Assembly (NCBI GenBank): GCA_947176685.1
Contig: CAMWRL010000100.1
Span: 1-6,673, forward strand
Source of the DNA: an uncultured Ruminococcus sp.
Lineage (GTDB): Bacteria > Bacillota > Clostridia > Oscillospirales > Ruminococcaceae
Direction of reading: 5' to 3'
Length of the DNA stretch: 6,673 bases
Position numbers and translations under genes: made by a program. Position 1 is the stretch's first letter. Each line of letters begins with the position of its first letter. The notes below the pieces were generated by a model. That model saw nothing but the letters and a program-made list of their open reading frames with translations. It was not told the origin of the DNA and made no database searches. Shown here one piece after another: positions 1-5,949 of this stretch.

Positions 1-8
1 TGTCTTTT

Positions 9-37
9 ATTATAGCACACGTTTCCGGAAATGTCAA
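9..37 (-). promoter_or_regulatory. Consensus sigma-A promoter firing out of the left edge
   Basis: On the minus strand the sequence reads TTGACA (37-32), a 17-bp spacer, then TATAAT (14-9), an exact match to the housekeeping sigma-A consensus. The start point would be at about position 2 or just outside the window, so the gene it serves lies to the left and cannot be seen. It is divergent from the promoter at 67-95, about 30 bp away. Confidence 0.7.
19..34. promoter_or_regulatory. Palindromic operator candidate in the left promoter
   Basis: ACGTTTCCGGAAATGT is a 16-bp palindrome with one mismatched pair, around a perfect TTTCCGGAAA core. It sits in the spacer and the edge of the -35 box of the leftward promoter, where a bound dimeric regulator would block RNA polymerase. 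The regulator is unknown; operator function is inferred from symmetry and position only. Confidence 0.35.
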
Positions 38-66
38 TTATTTCCGTGAAAAAATCAGATTTTCCG

Positions 67-95
67 TTGACAAGAAAACTACATTATTATATAAT
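67..95 (+). promoter_or_regulatory. Consensus sigma-A promoter of a predicted small RNA
   Basis: TTGACA (67-72), 17-bp spacer, TATAAT (90-95): exact consensus. The predicted start is around 102. ATGTATAAA occurs twice, at 94-102 and 104-112, one helical turn apart across the start site, which could be a regulator site or chance in AT-rich DNA. No protein gene follows before the terminator at 205-254. Confidence 0.7.
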
Positions 96-101
96 GTATA
101 A

Positions 102-254
102 AAATGTATAAAGCGGTCACGTACTGACACGTTATAAAATCCGAAACTGATTCCGTACAAACAGAACAGCGTGTTTGCAGGCAACGAAAAAATCAGTCGT
201 TAAGAAAAGGAAAATGCTTTAGCTGAGGTAAAGTTTTTCCTTTTTATTTTTTTT
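102..254 (+). ncRNA. Predicted small RNA of about 150 nt, unknown family
   Basis: This stretch lies between an exact-consensus promoter and a strong intrinsic terminator and holds no credible ORF: the ATGs at 94 and 104 run into stops within a few codons and have no Shine-Dalgarno site. Possible helices are ACTGATT (146-152) with AATCAGT (191-197), enclosing CAAACA (158-163) with TGTTTG (172-177); an alternative AACGA (183-187) with TCGTT (197-201) competes with the outer helix. I do not recognise the family. It does not show the long closing stem with central bubble expected of 6S RNA. It could be a free-standing regulatory RNA, or a leader with a conditional terminator that reads through toward glgP. 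No antiterminator strand complementary to the terminator's 5' arm was seen, which favours a free-standing RNA. Confidence 0.5.
205..254 (+). terminator. Strong intrinsic terminator of the small RNA
   Basis: AAAAGGAAAA (205-214) pairs with TTTTCCTTTT (235-244), and inside it CTTTA (217-221) pairs with TAAAG (229-233) around a 7-nt loop. A run of T with one A follows (245-254). The long two-part stem plus U tract is typical of factor-independent termination on the plus strand. Confidence 0.75.
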
Positions 255-379
255 CGAATATATATAAACAGTTACATTATAAAAATAAATTACCGACTGT
301 TTGTGTGCTTTTGTCGTTTTTTAATGCGATTTTTCGGAATATGTTAAAATCGTTGATAAATATTTGTTAAAGTTTACAA
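255..379. other. AT-rich intergenic stretch without a recognised gene
   Basis: No ORF with a ribosome binding site and no convincing promoter was found between the small-RNA terminator and the glgP promoter. The only structure noted is an inverted pair, AAACAGT (266-272) and ACTGTTT (296-302), separated by 23 nt, with no T run directly after it. It may be a weak hairpin or chance. Confidence 0.4.
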
Positions 380-408
380 TTGAAAAAAATCCGTAAACAT
401 GATACAAT
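380..408 (+). promoter_or_regulatory. Extended -10 promoter of glgP
   Basis: TTGAAA (380-385), 17-bp spacer, TACAAT (403-408), preceded by TG at 400-401, giving the extended -10 form TGaTACAAT. The predicted start is near 415, about 115 nt before the glgP start codon. A nearby TATAAT at 410-415 has no -35 at the right distance and was not preferred. Confidence 0.6.
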
Positions 409-424
409 ATATAATATGCCAACT

Positions 425-513
425 GTAAATTTATTTCCGGACTTTTCAATGAAAACTATTTGTAAAGTCATACGAGAAATTTACCGAAAGTAAAACAGCC
501 GTTCAGTTACGGC
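425..513 (+). promoter_or_regulatory. Structured 5' leader of glgP
   Basis: The leader can fold into a two-part stem: GTAAATTT (425-432) pairs perfectly with AAATTTAC (477-484), and inside it GACTTT (440-445) pairs with AAAGTC (464-469). A second small hairpin, GCCGT (498-502) with ACGGC (509-513), ends 5 nt before the GGAG Shine-Dalgarno at 519-522. No known riboswitch class was recognised. A role in translation or mRNA stability is inference; the outer helix is AT-only apart from one pair. Confidence 0.35.
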
Positions 514-529
514 AGATTGGAGTATTTTT

Positions 530-2938
530 ATGTCAAACAAACAGGTTAATCCCCTTATGGAAAAAATCTCTCAGGCATTCCCCGAAAAACTTCACGCTCT
601 TTACAGCGTGTCTCCGGAAGAAGCTTCCGACAAGCAGATTTATCACGTTCTGTCTTCTATAATTGTCGAAATCCTTGGCAGCAAAAGACAGACTTTTATG
701 AATCATACCCATTCAGTAGGCGGTAAGCAGATTTATTATTTATCAATGGAATTTCTTATGGGACGTTCCCTTAAAACAAACCTCTATAATCTTGGTATTG
801 TTGACGATGTAAAGGCTATGCTTGCACACTCCGGCATCAACCTCGATAAAATCTATGACCAGGAACCTGATGCAGGTCTTGGCAACGGCGGTCTCGGACG
901 TCTTGCAGCCTGCTATCTTGACGCTCTCGCAACTACCGGTTTTCCTGCAATGGGTCATTCCATATGCTATGAATATGGTATCTTCCAGCAGAAGTTACAG
1001 GACGGCTGGCAGACTGAACTTCCTGACAACTGGCTTCCGGGCGGTTCTGTATGGCTCGTACCCAAGCCCGAACTCTCTATTGACGTTCACTTCGAGGGCG
1101 ACCTTCAGGAATACTGGGACAGTCAGTCTCACTACATTTCCCACGTAAATTACAGCACTGTTATAGCTACTCCTTATGATATGTACGTTTCCGGTTACGG
1201 TTCAGAGGGCGTTTCTGTTCTCCGTCTCTGGTCTGCAAAAGCTCCCGGCTTTGATATGGAAATGTTCAATCAGGGCTTCTATGACAAGGCTATCAACCAG
1301 AATGCTATCGCAAACGCTATTTCAAAAATCCTTTATCCTAACGATAACCACCAAGAGGGCAAATCCCTCCGTCTCCGTCAGCAGTACTTCCTCTGTGCCG
1401 CATCAGTGGGCGATATTGTAAACAACCACATGAATGTTTACGGCACTCTTGAAAATCTTGCTGACAAGGTGGCTATCCATATCAACGATACACATCCGAC
1501 ACTTGCTATTCCGGAACTCATGCGTATACTTCTTGACGACTGCGGCTACTCATGGGAAAAATCATGGGACATCGTTACAAGAACTTTCGCATATACAAAC
1601 CACACCGTTATGGCTGAAGCTCTTGAAAAGTGGGACGTTAATCTCGTCAAGACCGTTATTCCGAGAATTTTCTCAATCATTCTTGAAATCAACAAAAGAT
1701 ACTGTCAGTCCCTTATGGAAAGCAACGACAACGACAGCGCAAAAACAACCCGTATGTCAATCATCAAGGACAATCAGGTGCATATGGCTACTCTTTGTGT
1801 TGCGGCTTCACACAGCGTAAACGGCGTTTCAAAACTCCACTCCGAAATCATCAAGGATTCTGTTTTCCATGACGAATTCTGCAATACTCCCGCCAAGTTC
1901 AAGAACGTTACAAACGGTATCGCTTACAGAAGATGGATTTACCAGTCCAACAAGGGTCTTACAGACCTCCTGACCGAAACTATCAGCGACAAGTTCATAA
2001 AGGACGGCGCAGAACTTGAAAAGTTCAGGGCATATCAGGACGATACGGCTGTACTTGAAAAGCTTACCGCTGTAAAGAAAGAAAACAAAAACAGATTCTC
2101 AAAGTATGTAAAGTACAATACAGGAATTGTCCTCAATACAGACAGCATTTTTGACGTACAGGTAAAACGTCTCCACGAATACAAGAGACAGCACCTCAAT
2201 GTTATGAATATCCTTGCTGACTATGCTTATCTGCTCCAGAATCCGGACGCTGATTTCACTCCCAAAACGTATATTTTCGCTGCCAAGGCTGCTCCCGGAT
2301 ACTATCTTGCCAAGCAGATTATCAAGATGATTTGGGCTATCTCCGAAGAAATCAGAAAGAATCCCCGTATCAATCAGAAACTTCAGGTTATCTTCCTTGA
2401 AAACTACTGCGTAACTCTTTCCGAACTTCTTATGCCTGCTTCCGAAATCTCTGAACAGATTTCACTTGCAGGTACGGAAGCTTCCGGTACTGGCAACATG
2501 AAGTTTATGCTCAACGGTGCTGTTACTCTCGGTACTCTTGACGGCGCAAACATCGAAATCAACGAAGCCGCAGGTGAAGGCAACAATATTATCTTCGGTA
2601 TGAGAACAGAAGACGTCAACGCTCTCAAGGCAAGAGGTTATAAACCTGTTGAGTACTTCAACAATAATCCTCTCATTCACGAAGCTATTGAACGCATGTA
2701 TCACGGCATCAACGGCTGTACTTTCAATGACGTTGCAAACTCCCTCAAGGACGTTGACCCGTATATGGTTCTTGCAGACTTTGATGATTACAGACGCGCG
2801 CAGAAATTCAGTACAGAGTGCTACAACGATACTATGAAGTGGGCTAAGATGTCACTTAACAATATCGCTGGTGCTGGTATCTTCTCAGCCGACCGTGCTG
2901 TTACAGAATACGCAGACAATATCTGGCACCTCAGATAA
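530..2938 (+). CDS. glgP: Glycogen/maltodextrin phosphorylase (GT35)
   Basis: This is a cytoplasmic PLP-dependent alpha-1,4-glucan phosphorylase. It removes glucose units from non-reducing ends with phosphate and yields glucose-1-phosphate. The 802-residue length is normal for bacterial GlgP/MalP. Family signatures are seen in order: the N-terminal region with GGKQIYYLSMEFLMGRSL (about 64-81), GLGNGGLGRLAACYLDAL (about 116-133), HINDTHPTLAIPELMR (317-332), DVQVKRLHEYKRQHLN (542-557), and the PLP-lysine motif EASGTGNMKFMLNG (650-663) with Lys658 as the predicted Schiff-base residue, followed by LGTLDGANIEI. No truncation or missing catalytic segment is seen. The start is supported by GGAG at 519-522, 7 nt before the ATG. 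It is first in a two-gene unit with a GH13 glucanase, which fits glycogen or maltodextrin breakdown. GlgP and MalP substrate preference cannot be separated from this sequence; glgP is the conservative name. Confidence 0.95.
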   Translation: MSNKQVNPLMEKISQAFPEKLHALYSVSPEEASDKQIYHVLSSIIVEILGSKRQTFMNHTHSVGGKQIYYLSMEFLMGRSLKTNLYNLGIVDDVKAMLAHSGINLDKIYDQEPDAGLGNGGLGRLAACYLDALATTGFPAMGHSICYEYGIFQQKLQDGWQTELPDNWLPGGSVWLVPKPELSIDVHFEGDLQEYWDSQSHYISHVNYSTVIATPYDMYVSGYGSEGVSVLRLWSAKAPGFDMEMFNQGFYDKAINQNAIANAISKILYPNDNHQEGKSLRLRQQYFLCAASVGDIVNNHMNVYGTLENLADKVAIHINDTHPTLAIPELMRILLDDCGYSWEKSWDIVTRTFAYTNHTVMAEALEKWDVNLVKTVIPRIFSIILEINKRYCQSLMESNDNDSAKTTRMSIIKDNQVHMATLCVAASHSVNGVSKLHSEIIKDSVFHDEFCNTPAKFKNVTNGIAYRRWIYQSNKGLTDLLTETISDKFIKDGAELEKFRAYQDDTAVLEKLTAVKKENKNRFSKYVKYNTGIVLNTDSIFDVQVKRLHEYKRQHLNVMNILADYAYLLQNPDADFTPKTYIFAAKAAPGYYLAKQIIKMIWAISEEIRKNPRINQKLQVIFLENYCVTLSELLMPASEISEQISLAGTEASGTGNMKFMLNGAVTLGTLDGANIEINEAAGEGNNIIFGMRTEDVNALKARGYKPVEYFNNNPLIHEAIERMYHGINGCTFNDVANSLKDVDPYMVLADFDDYRRAQKFSTECYNDTMKWAKMSLNNIAGAGIFSADRAVTEYADNIWHLR

Positions 2939-2962
2939 TTTAACAGCTGCCCGATTAGAAAC

Positions 2963-3006
2963 AAGGGGACGAATTAATTTTCCGTCCCCTTTTATTTAAA
3001 TTTTTT
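2963..3006 (+). terminator. Intercistronic hairpin with T-rich tail after glgP
   Basis: AAGGGGACG (2963-2971) pairs perfectly with CGTCCCCTT (2983-2991) around an 11-nt AT-rich loop, followed by a T-rich stretch ending in six T at 3001-3006. The next gene's AGGAG (3007-3011) begins directly after the T run, so there is no room for a promoter between them. It therefore probably acts as a leaky terminator or as an mRNA 3'-end stabiliser that sets a lower level of the downstream gene. Confidence 0.7.
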
Positions 3007-3020
3007 AGGAGTGATTTTTT

Positions 3021-4904
3021 ATGAAGCCAATCTATGATACATGGAATCTTAATTACAAGTCCATTTTCGGTGCAATAAAACAGGGCGAAACCTGTGATTT
3101 TTCGATAAGACTTCCAAAAAATATAAGTCTTGACTTTCCGCCGGTGCTTATACTTTTCAGAACGGGTTTCAAGGAACGTTTCCTCAATATGGAGCTTACC
3201 GAATCCACTGACGAGGACAACGTTTACACCACAAGCTACAAGCCCCGTTATACTGATGTGCATTATTATTATTTTTCATATACAAGCGGCGGTATACGTC
3301 ACTACATCAAAAAAATAAACTGTCACGAAGGCAATATTGATTACGGCGACCTGTTTCAGCTTACGGTATACGCCAGAGATTATGAAACTCCGGATTTCCT
3401 CAAAGGCGGCGTAATGTATCAGATTTTCCCTGACCGTTTCTGCAAAAGCGGAAAAGTCCATGAAAACGTACCGACCGACCGTGTTATACGTGATGACTGG
3501 GGCGGTACACCTCTTTATAAACCCGACCATAACGGTCATGTCTGGAATAACGACTATTTCGGCGGAGACTTTGCCGGAATACAGTCAAAACTTGGTTATC
3601 TGAAAGATTTGGGAGTAACATGCATATATCTTAACCCGATATTCGAGTCACACGAAAATCACCGTTACAACACCGCAGACTATATGAAAGCTGACCCGCT
3701 GCTCGGCACTAACGACGAATTTGAGGAACTCTGTAAAGAGGCTGAAAAATACGGTATATCGGTTATTCTGGACGGCGTATTCTCACATACCGGTGCGGAC
3801 AGCGTTTATTTCAACAAGTTCGGCAGATACGAAAACAAAGGTGCTTATAATACTCCGGAAAGTCCGTACTATGAATGGTACAGCTTTATCAACTATCCTG
3901 ACGTTTATGAAGCTTGGTGGGGTATTGATACTCTTCCGAACGTATGGGAAAACAATGAGAGTTACACGGAATTTATCTGCGGTGAAGAAGGCGTGCTGAA
4001 TTACTGGCTTTCCAAAGGTGCAGCCGGTTATCGTCTGGACGTTGCTGACGAACTTCCCGACAAGTTCCTTATAAATCTCCGCAAGAGCGTGAAGAATTAT
4101 GGCAAGGACAAAATCGTTATCGGCGAAGTATGGGAAGACGCTTCAAGTAAAGAAAGTTATGGCGTAAAACGCCGTTATCTGCTCGGCGAACAGCTTGACT
4201 CTGTTATGAACTATCCTTTCCGTGAAGCTATAATAAACTACGTCAAGGGCGGAAGCGTGAAGAATTTCATATACTCAGTAATGACTATTATTGAAAATTA
4301 CCCGAAGCCTACGATTGATGTGCTTATGAACTTTGTTTCCACACACGATATTGAACGTGCAATTAACCGTCTGGGCGGCGAAAACTGTGATGACAAAAAC
4401 AAGGACTGGATGGCTGAAAAATATCTCAACGAACAGCAGTACAATAATGGTAAGAATCTTCTTAAAGCTGCTATGGCACTGATGTTCTTCCTGCCCGGAG
4501 TACCAAGTATTTATTACGGCGATGAAGCAGGTTTACAGGGCTACAAAGACCCGTTCAACCGTCGCTGCTATCCGTGGGGCAATGAGGACAAGGAGCTTAT
4601 TGAATATGTTTCAGAATTAAGCCGTGTAAGAAAGTCCATACCCAATATGAAGTACGGCAGGACTTACTTTACGCTCAACGACAACGAAATTATTGATGAA
4701 CGTGTTGTATCGTTCACAAGACAGGGAGATACGGACGCTATTATTTTCGTAAACAGAAGCTGTGATGATATTGTTTTTGAAAATATTCAGGAGCTTATGC
4801 CTCGTTTCAGGGACTTTGCGTCTATGTACGGCGAATTTGAAAACAATACAGTTAAAATAAAGCCTTATAGTTATACAATCGTTTCCGCAAAATTCATAGG
4901 CTGA
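3021..4904 (+). CDS. Cytoplasmic GH13 alpha-amylase/neopullulanase-like enzyme
   Basis: This is a glycoside hydrolase family 13 enzyme of 627 residues that should cleave alpha-1,4 and possibly alpha-1,6 links in maltodextrin or glycogen. Residues 1-125 form a beta-rich N-terminal domain without a signal peptide. The catalytic barrel starts at GGVMYQIFPDRF (129-140). GH13 conserved regions are present: DGVFSHTG (251-258), GYRLDVADE (336-344) with the nucleophile Asp340, GEVWED (368-373) with the acid/base Glu369, and FVSTHDIERA (438-447) with Asp443 as transition-state stabiliser. All three catalytic carboxylates are intact. A C-terminal beta domain covers about 545-627. The N-terminal domain plus barrel resembles neopullulanase/cyclomaltodextrinase-type enzymes, but the subfamily and exact bond specificity are uncertain. 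AGGAG at 3007-3011 lies 9 nt before the ATG. Lying downstream of glgP without its own visible promoter, it probably depends on read-through and supplies new chain ends for the phosphorylase. Confidence 0.88.
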   Translation: MKPIYDTWNLNYKSIFGAIKQGETCDFSIRLPKNISLDFPPVLILFRTGFKERFLNMELTESTDEDNVYTTSYKPRYTDVHYYYFSYTSGGIRHYIKKINCHEGNIDYGDLFQLTVYARDYETPDFLKGGVMYQIFPDRFCKSGKVHENVPTDRVIRDDWGGTPLYKPDHNGHVWNNDYFGGDFAGIQSKLGYLKDLGVTCIYLNPIFESHENHRYNTADYMKADPLLGTNDEFEELCKEAEKYGISVILDGVFSHTGADSVYFNKFGRYENKGAYNTPESPYYEWYSFINYPDVYEAWWGIDTLPNVWENNESYTEFICGEEGVLNYWLSKGAAGYRLDVADELPDKFLINLRKSVKNYGKDKIVIGEVWEDASSKESYGVKRRYLLGEQLDSVMNYPFREAIINYVKGGSVKNFIYSVMTIIENYPKPTIDVLMNFVSTHDIERAINRLGGENCDDKNKDWMAEKYLNEQQYNNGKNLLKAAMALMFFLPGVPSIYYGDEAGLQGYKDPFNRRCYPWGNEDKELIEYVSELSRVRKSIPNMKYGRTYFTLNDNEIIDERVVSFTRQGDTDAIIFVNRSCDDIVFENIQELMPRFRDFASMYGEFENNTVKIKPYSYTIVSAKFIG

Positions 4905-4915
4905 TTACAGAATTT

Positions 4916-4952
4916 ACAGCGGTTCTCTACGGAGAGCCGCTGTTTATTTTTT
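4916..4952 (+). terminator. Strong intrinsic terminator closing the glucan operon
   Basis: ACAGCGGTTCTC (4916-4927) pairs with GAGAGCCGCTGT (4932-4943), 12 bp including one G-T wobble, around the loop TACG closed by C-G, which belongs to the very stable UNCG tetraloop class. TTATTTTTT follows. It ends the glgP-GH13 unit 12 nt after the GH13 stop codon. Confidence 0.88.
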
Positions 4953-4988
4953 GAAAAATATTGAAGCTTTCAATAACATTTTTTAACG

Positions 4989-5007
4989 AATCCGCAAATT
5001 GCGGATT
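4989..5007. repeat. Palindromic repeat copy A (core CGCAAATTGCG)
   Basis: AATCCGCAA (4989-4997), a central A, then TTGCGGATT (4999-5007): a perfect 9-bp inverted pair. It lies in the spacer beyond the 3' end of the ORF6N gene and shares its core with the palindrome at 5359-5383. The base pair at the fourth arm position is C-G here and A-T in the other copy, so the symmetry is kept although the bases differ. No U tract follows on either strand, so it is not an ordinary terminator. Confidence 0.55.
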
Positions 5008-5024
5008 GCAGATAATTATTTGCA
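5007..5024. repeat. AT-rich palindrome next to repeat copy A
   Basis: TGCAGATAATTATTTGCA is an 18-bp palindrome with a single G-T mismatched pair, sharing its first base with the last base of the palindrome before it. The two may form one composite element, or this may be a separate protein binding site 15 nt downstream of the ORF6N stop codon. Its function is unknown. Confidence 0.35.
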
Positions 5025-5038
5025 TACCGGTTAAATAT

Positions 5039-5569
5039 TTATTTAAAAAAATTATTATATATAAATTCCAGACCCTTGGCAAAAACACTGCTTGACATAT
5101 CAAATAATGTTTTTATTATGTTGTCTGATTTGTTTTCAAGTATATTCACTTTATTATCCAACGAATTTATTTTCTGTTCCAGAAGTTCAAGCTTTTCTAT
5201 TATCAGTGCATCATTATTAGATGTTATCATTTTTCTTGTCCGGAAATAATTATCAACAAGAAAGTCATACACCTCCCATGCCTTTTCTGTATTGAGGCTC
5301 TTTGCATGAAGCAGTGCGCCTTTTTCTGTCCAGAGGTAAAGAGTGTGTATGTTTTTGGGCGAATACGCAAATTGCGTATTCGCTCTAAACTCTTTAAGAG
5401 CCTTACCTGTCAGACAATAAAAATGCTTGCCCTCAATAAAATGCTCTCTGTTTCGGTTGAAGTTTTCTGAAATACGTCTGCTGTCTGTGCCATAAGCCTC
5501 CGCAAGCTGTGCGGTCGTAAGTACACGCTGTTCGTTTTTCTCAATCGGGGTCGGGTTGAATTTTTCCAT
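5039..5569 (-). CDS. ORF6N-domain phage-type DNA-binding regulator
   Basis: A 176-residue soluble protein. Residues about 8-110 match the ORF6N domain, a DNA-binding module of phage and prophage proteins often fused to antirepressor domains: an LTTAQLAEAYGTD-type helix-turn-helix start (17-29), FIEGKHFYCLTGKALKEF (44-61), then LYLWTEKGALLHAKSLNT (77-94) and AWEVYDFLVDNYF (97-109). Residues about 122-150 are a leucine-rich coiled-coil stretch (IIEKLELLEQKINSLDNKV), and the last 25 residues are a hydrophobic tail ending at NNFFK. This tail resembles that of the Bro-N protein upstream. Residues 63-70 (ANTQFAYS) are encoded by a perfect palindrome at 5359-5383 in the variable loop before LYLW, which suggests an inserted repeat. 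The start is supported by GAAAGGA on the minus strand (5588-5582). The target and biological role are unknown; an antirepressor-like function is inferred from the family. Confidence 0.8.
   Translation of the reverse strand: MEKFNPTPIEKNEQRVLTTAQLAEAYGTDSRRISENFNRNREHFIEGKHFYCLTGKALKEFRANTQFAYSPKNIHTLYLWTEKGALLHAKSLNTEKAWEVYDFLVDNYFRTRKMITSNNDALIIEKLELLEQKINSLDNKVNILENKSDNIIKTLFDMSSSVFAKGLEFIYNNFFK
5359..5383. repeat. Palindromic repeat copy B inside the ORF6N gene
   Basis: GCGAATACGCAA (5359-5370), a central A at 5371, then TTGCGTATTCGC (5372-5383): perfect 12-bp arms, extendable as RNA by a G-U and a G-C pair. It is read in frame and encodes ANTQFAYS (residues 63-70) of the ORF6N protein, in a loop between conserved blocks. 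It shares the core CGCAAATTGCG with the palindrome at 4989-5007. It looks like a small mobile palindrome tolerated in a coding sequence, but could also be a regulatory site or hairpin in the mRNA. Confidence 0.6.
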
Positions 5570-5599
5570 TTTTTAAATATTCCTTTCGTAAAAAAATTT

Positions 5600-5629
5600 T
5601 TTATACAATAATAAAACTGTCAATAACAA
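5600..5629 (-). promoter_or_regulatory. Weak proximal promoter candidate for the ORF6N gene
   Basis: On the minus strand TTGTTA (5629-5624), an 18-bp spacer, then TATAAA (5605-5600). The match is modest. It would give a leader of about 25 nt. The stronger upstream promoter at 5832-5804 could also serve the gene, with a leader of about 228 nt. Confidence 0.3.
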
Positions 5630-5653
5630 AAGTTACCAACAGTGAAAAAAATC

Positions 5654-5682
5654 TTGACAAAACAATCCCTATATGATATAAT
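5654..5682 (+). promoter_or_regulatory. Rightward extended -10 consensus promoter in the inverted repeat
   Basis: TTGACA (5654-5659), 17-bp spacer, TATAAT (5677-5682), with TG at 5674-5675 forming an extended -10. This is an exact consensus. The start would be near 5689, and transcription runs toward the convergent promoter and the 3' end of the Bro-N gene. No ORF with a ribosome binding site follows on the plus strand. Confidence 0.7.
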
Positions 5683-5688
5683 AATACA

Positions 5689-5800
5689 GTCATAGGGCGT
5701 ATTGTTCACAAGCTATTACAAAGTTATTCTGGTAACTTCTGTTTTGGTGTCCGGTTCAGGTTTGCCGACCTTTTCCGAACGGTGGGCATTATGCCCTATA
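5689..5800 (+). ncRNA. Candidate structured RNA from the inverted-repeat element
   Basis: RNA from the rightward promoter would fold with a closing helix AUAGGGC (5692-5698) with GCCCUAU (5793-5799). Inside are AAGUUA (5721-5726) with UAACUU (5733-5738) around UUCUGG, and a longer hairpin made of CCGGUUC (5751-5757) with GAACGG (5777-5782) enclosing AGGU with ACCU. The opposite strand, made from the convergent promoter, has nearly the same closing helix. No clear terminator follows on the plus strand, so the 3' end is a guess. I do not recognise the family. Confidence 0.35.
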
Positions 5801-5803
5801 TCT

Positions 5804-5832
5804 ATAATATCACATAATACATATATTGTCAA
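5804..5832 (-). promoter_or_regulatory. Leftward extended -10 promoter, likely for the ORF6N gene
   Basis: On the minus strand TTGACA (5832-5827), 17-bp spacer, TATTAT (5809-5804), with TG at 5812-5811 forming an extended -10. The start is near 5797, at the ATAGGGC end of the core, giving the ORF6N gene a leader of about 228 nt. It faces the promoter at 5654-5682, so their first ~108 nt are antisense to each other. Confidence 0.65.
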
Positions 5833-5849
5833 GTTATATTTTTCCGTCA

Positions 5850-5874
5850 GAAAAACAGGCTGACTGTACTGCCT
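5850..5874 (-). terminator. Weak terminator candidate after the Bro-N gene
   Basis: On the minus strand AGGC (5874-5871) pairs with GCCT (5860-5857) around a 10-nt loop, followed by G and five T. The stem is only 4 bp, so this is a weak call. It lies about 75 nt beyond the stop codon of the -1 frame tail and just upstream of the leftward promoter. Confidence 0.25.
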
Positions 5875-5949
5875 TTTATTATAAGTTTTATATTTTTGTG
5901 CAATTTGTGAATTTGAGGAAGTTCCAGCATCTTCAGGCAGGTGAGAATG

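Larger units (their letters stand above)
5653..5833. repeat. Inverted-repeat element with inward-facing promoters
   Basis: The two ends are imperfect inverted repeats of about 41-46 bp. Each arm, read inward, has CTTGACAA, 13 variable bases, TGATATAAT (left) or TGATATTAT (right), a short variable link of 9 or 4 bases, then ATAGGGC. The conserved parts are exactly a -35 box, an extended -10 box and the start region, so each arm is a promoter pointing at the other. The core between the ATAGGGC/GCCCTAT ends is 5699-5792. No transposase is present. It may be a small non-autonomous element, an invertible segment or an antisense control region. Confidence 0.55.

Noticed and set aside
102..254. 6S RNA
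   Set aside because: The 5' and 3' ends do not form the long closing stem and there is no clear central bubble; the 3' end is a self-contained terminator.
4960..4980. Second terminator, ATTGAA-GCT-TTCAAT followed by T's
   Set aside because: The 6-bp stem is mostly A-T with a 3-nt loop, and the T run is not adjacent; the strong terminator at 4916-4952 already closes the operon.
5600..5623. TTGACA (minus strand, 5623-5618) with TATAAA as the ORF6N promoter
   Set aside because: The spacer is only 12 bp, too short for sigma-A; TTGTTA with an 18-bp spacer fits better, though weakly.
5689..5800. tracrRNA or other CRISPR-type guide RNA
   Set aside because: No direct-repeat array, no cas gene and no anti-repeat partner in the window.
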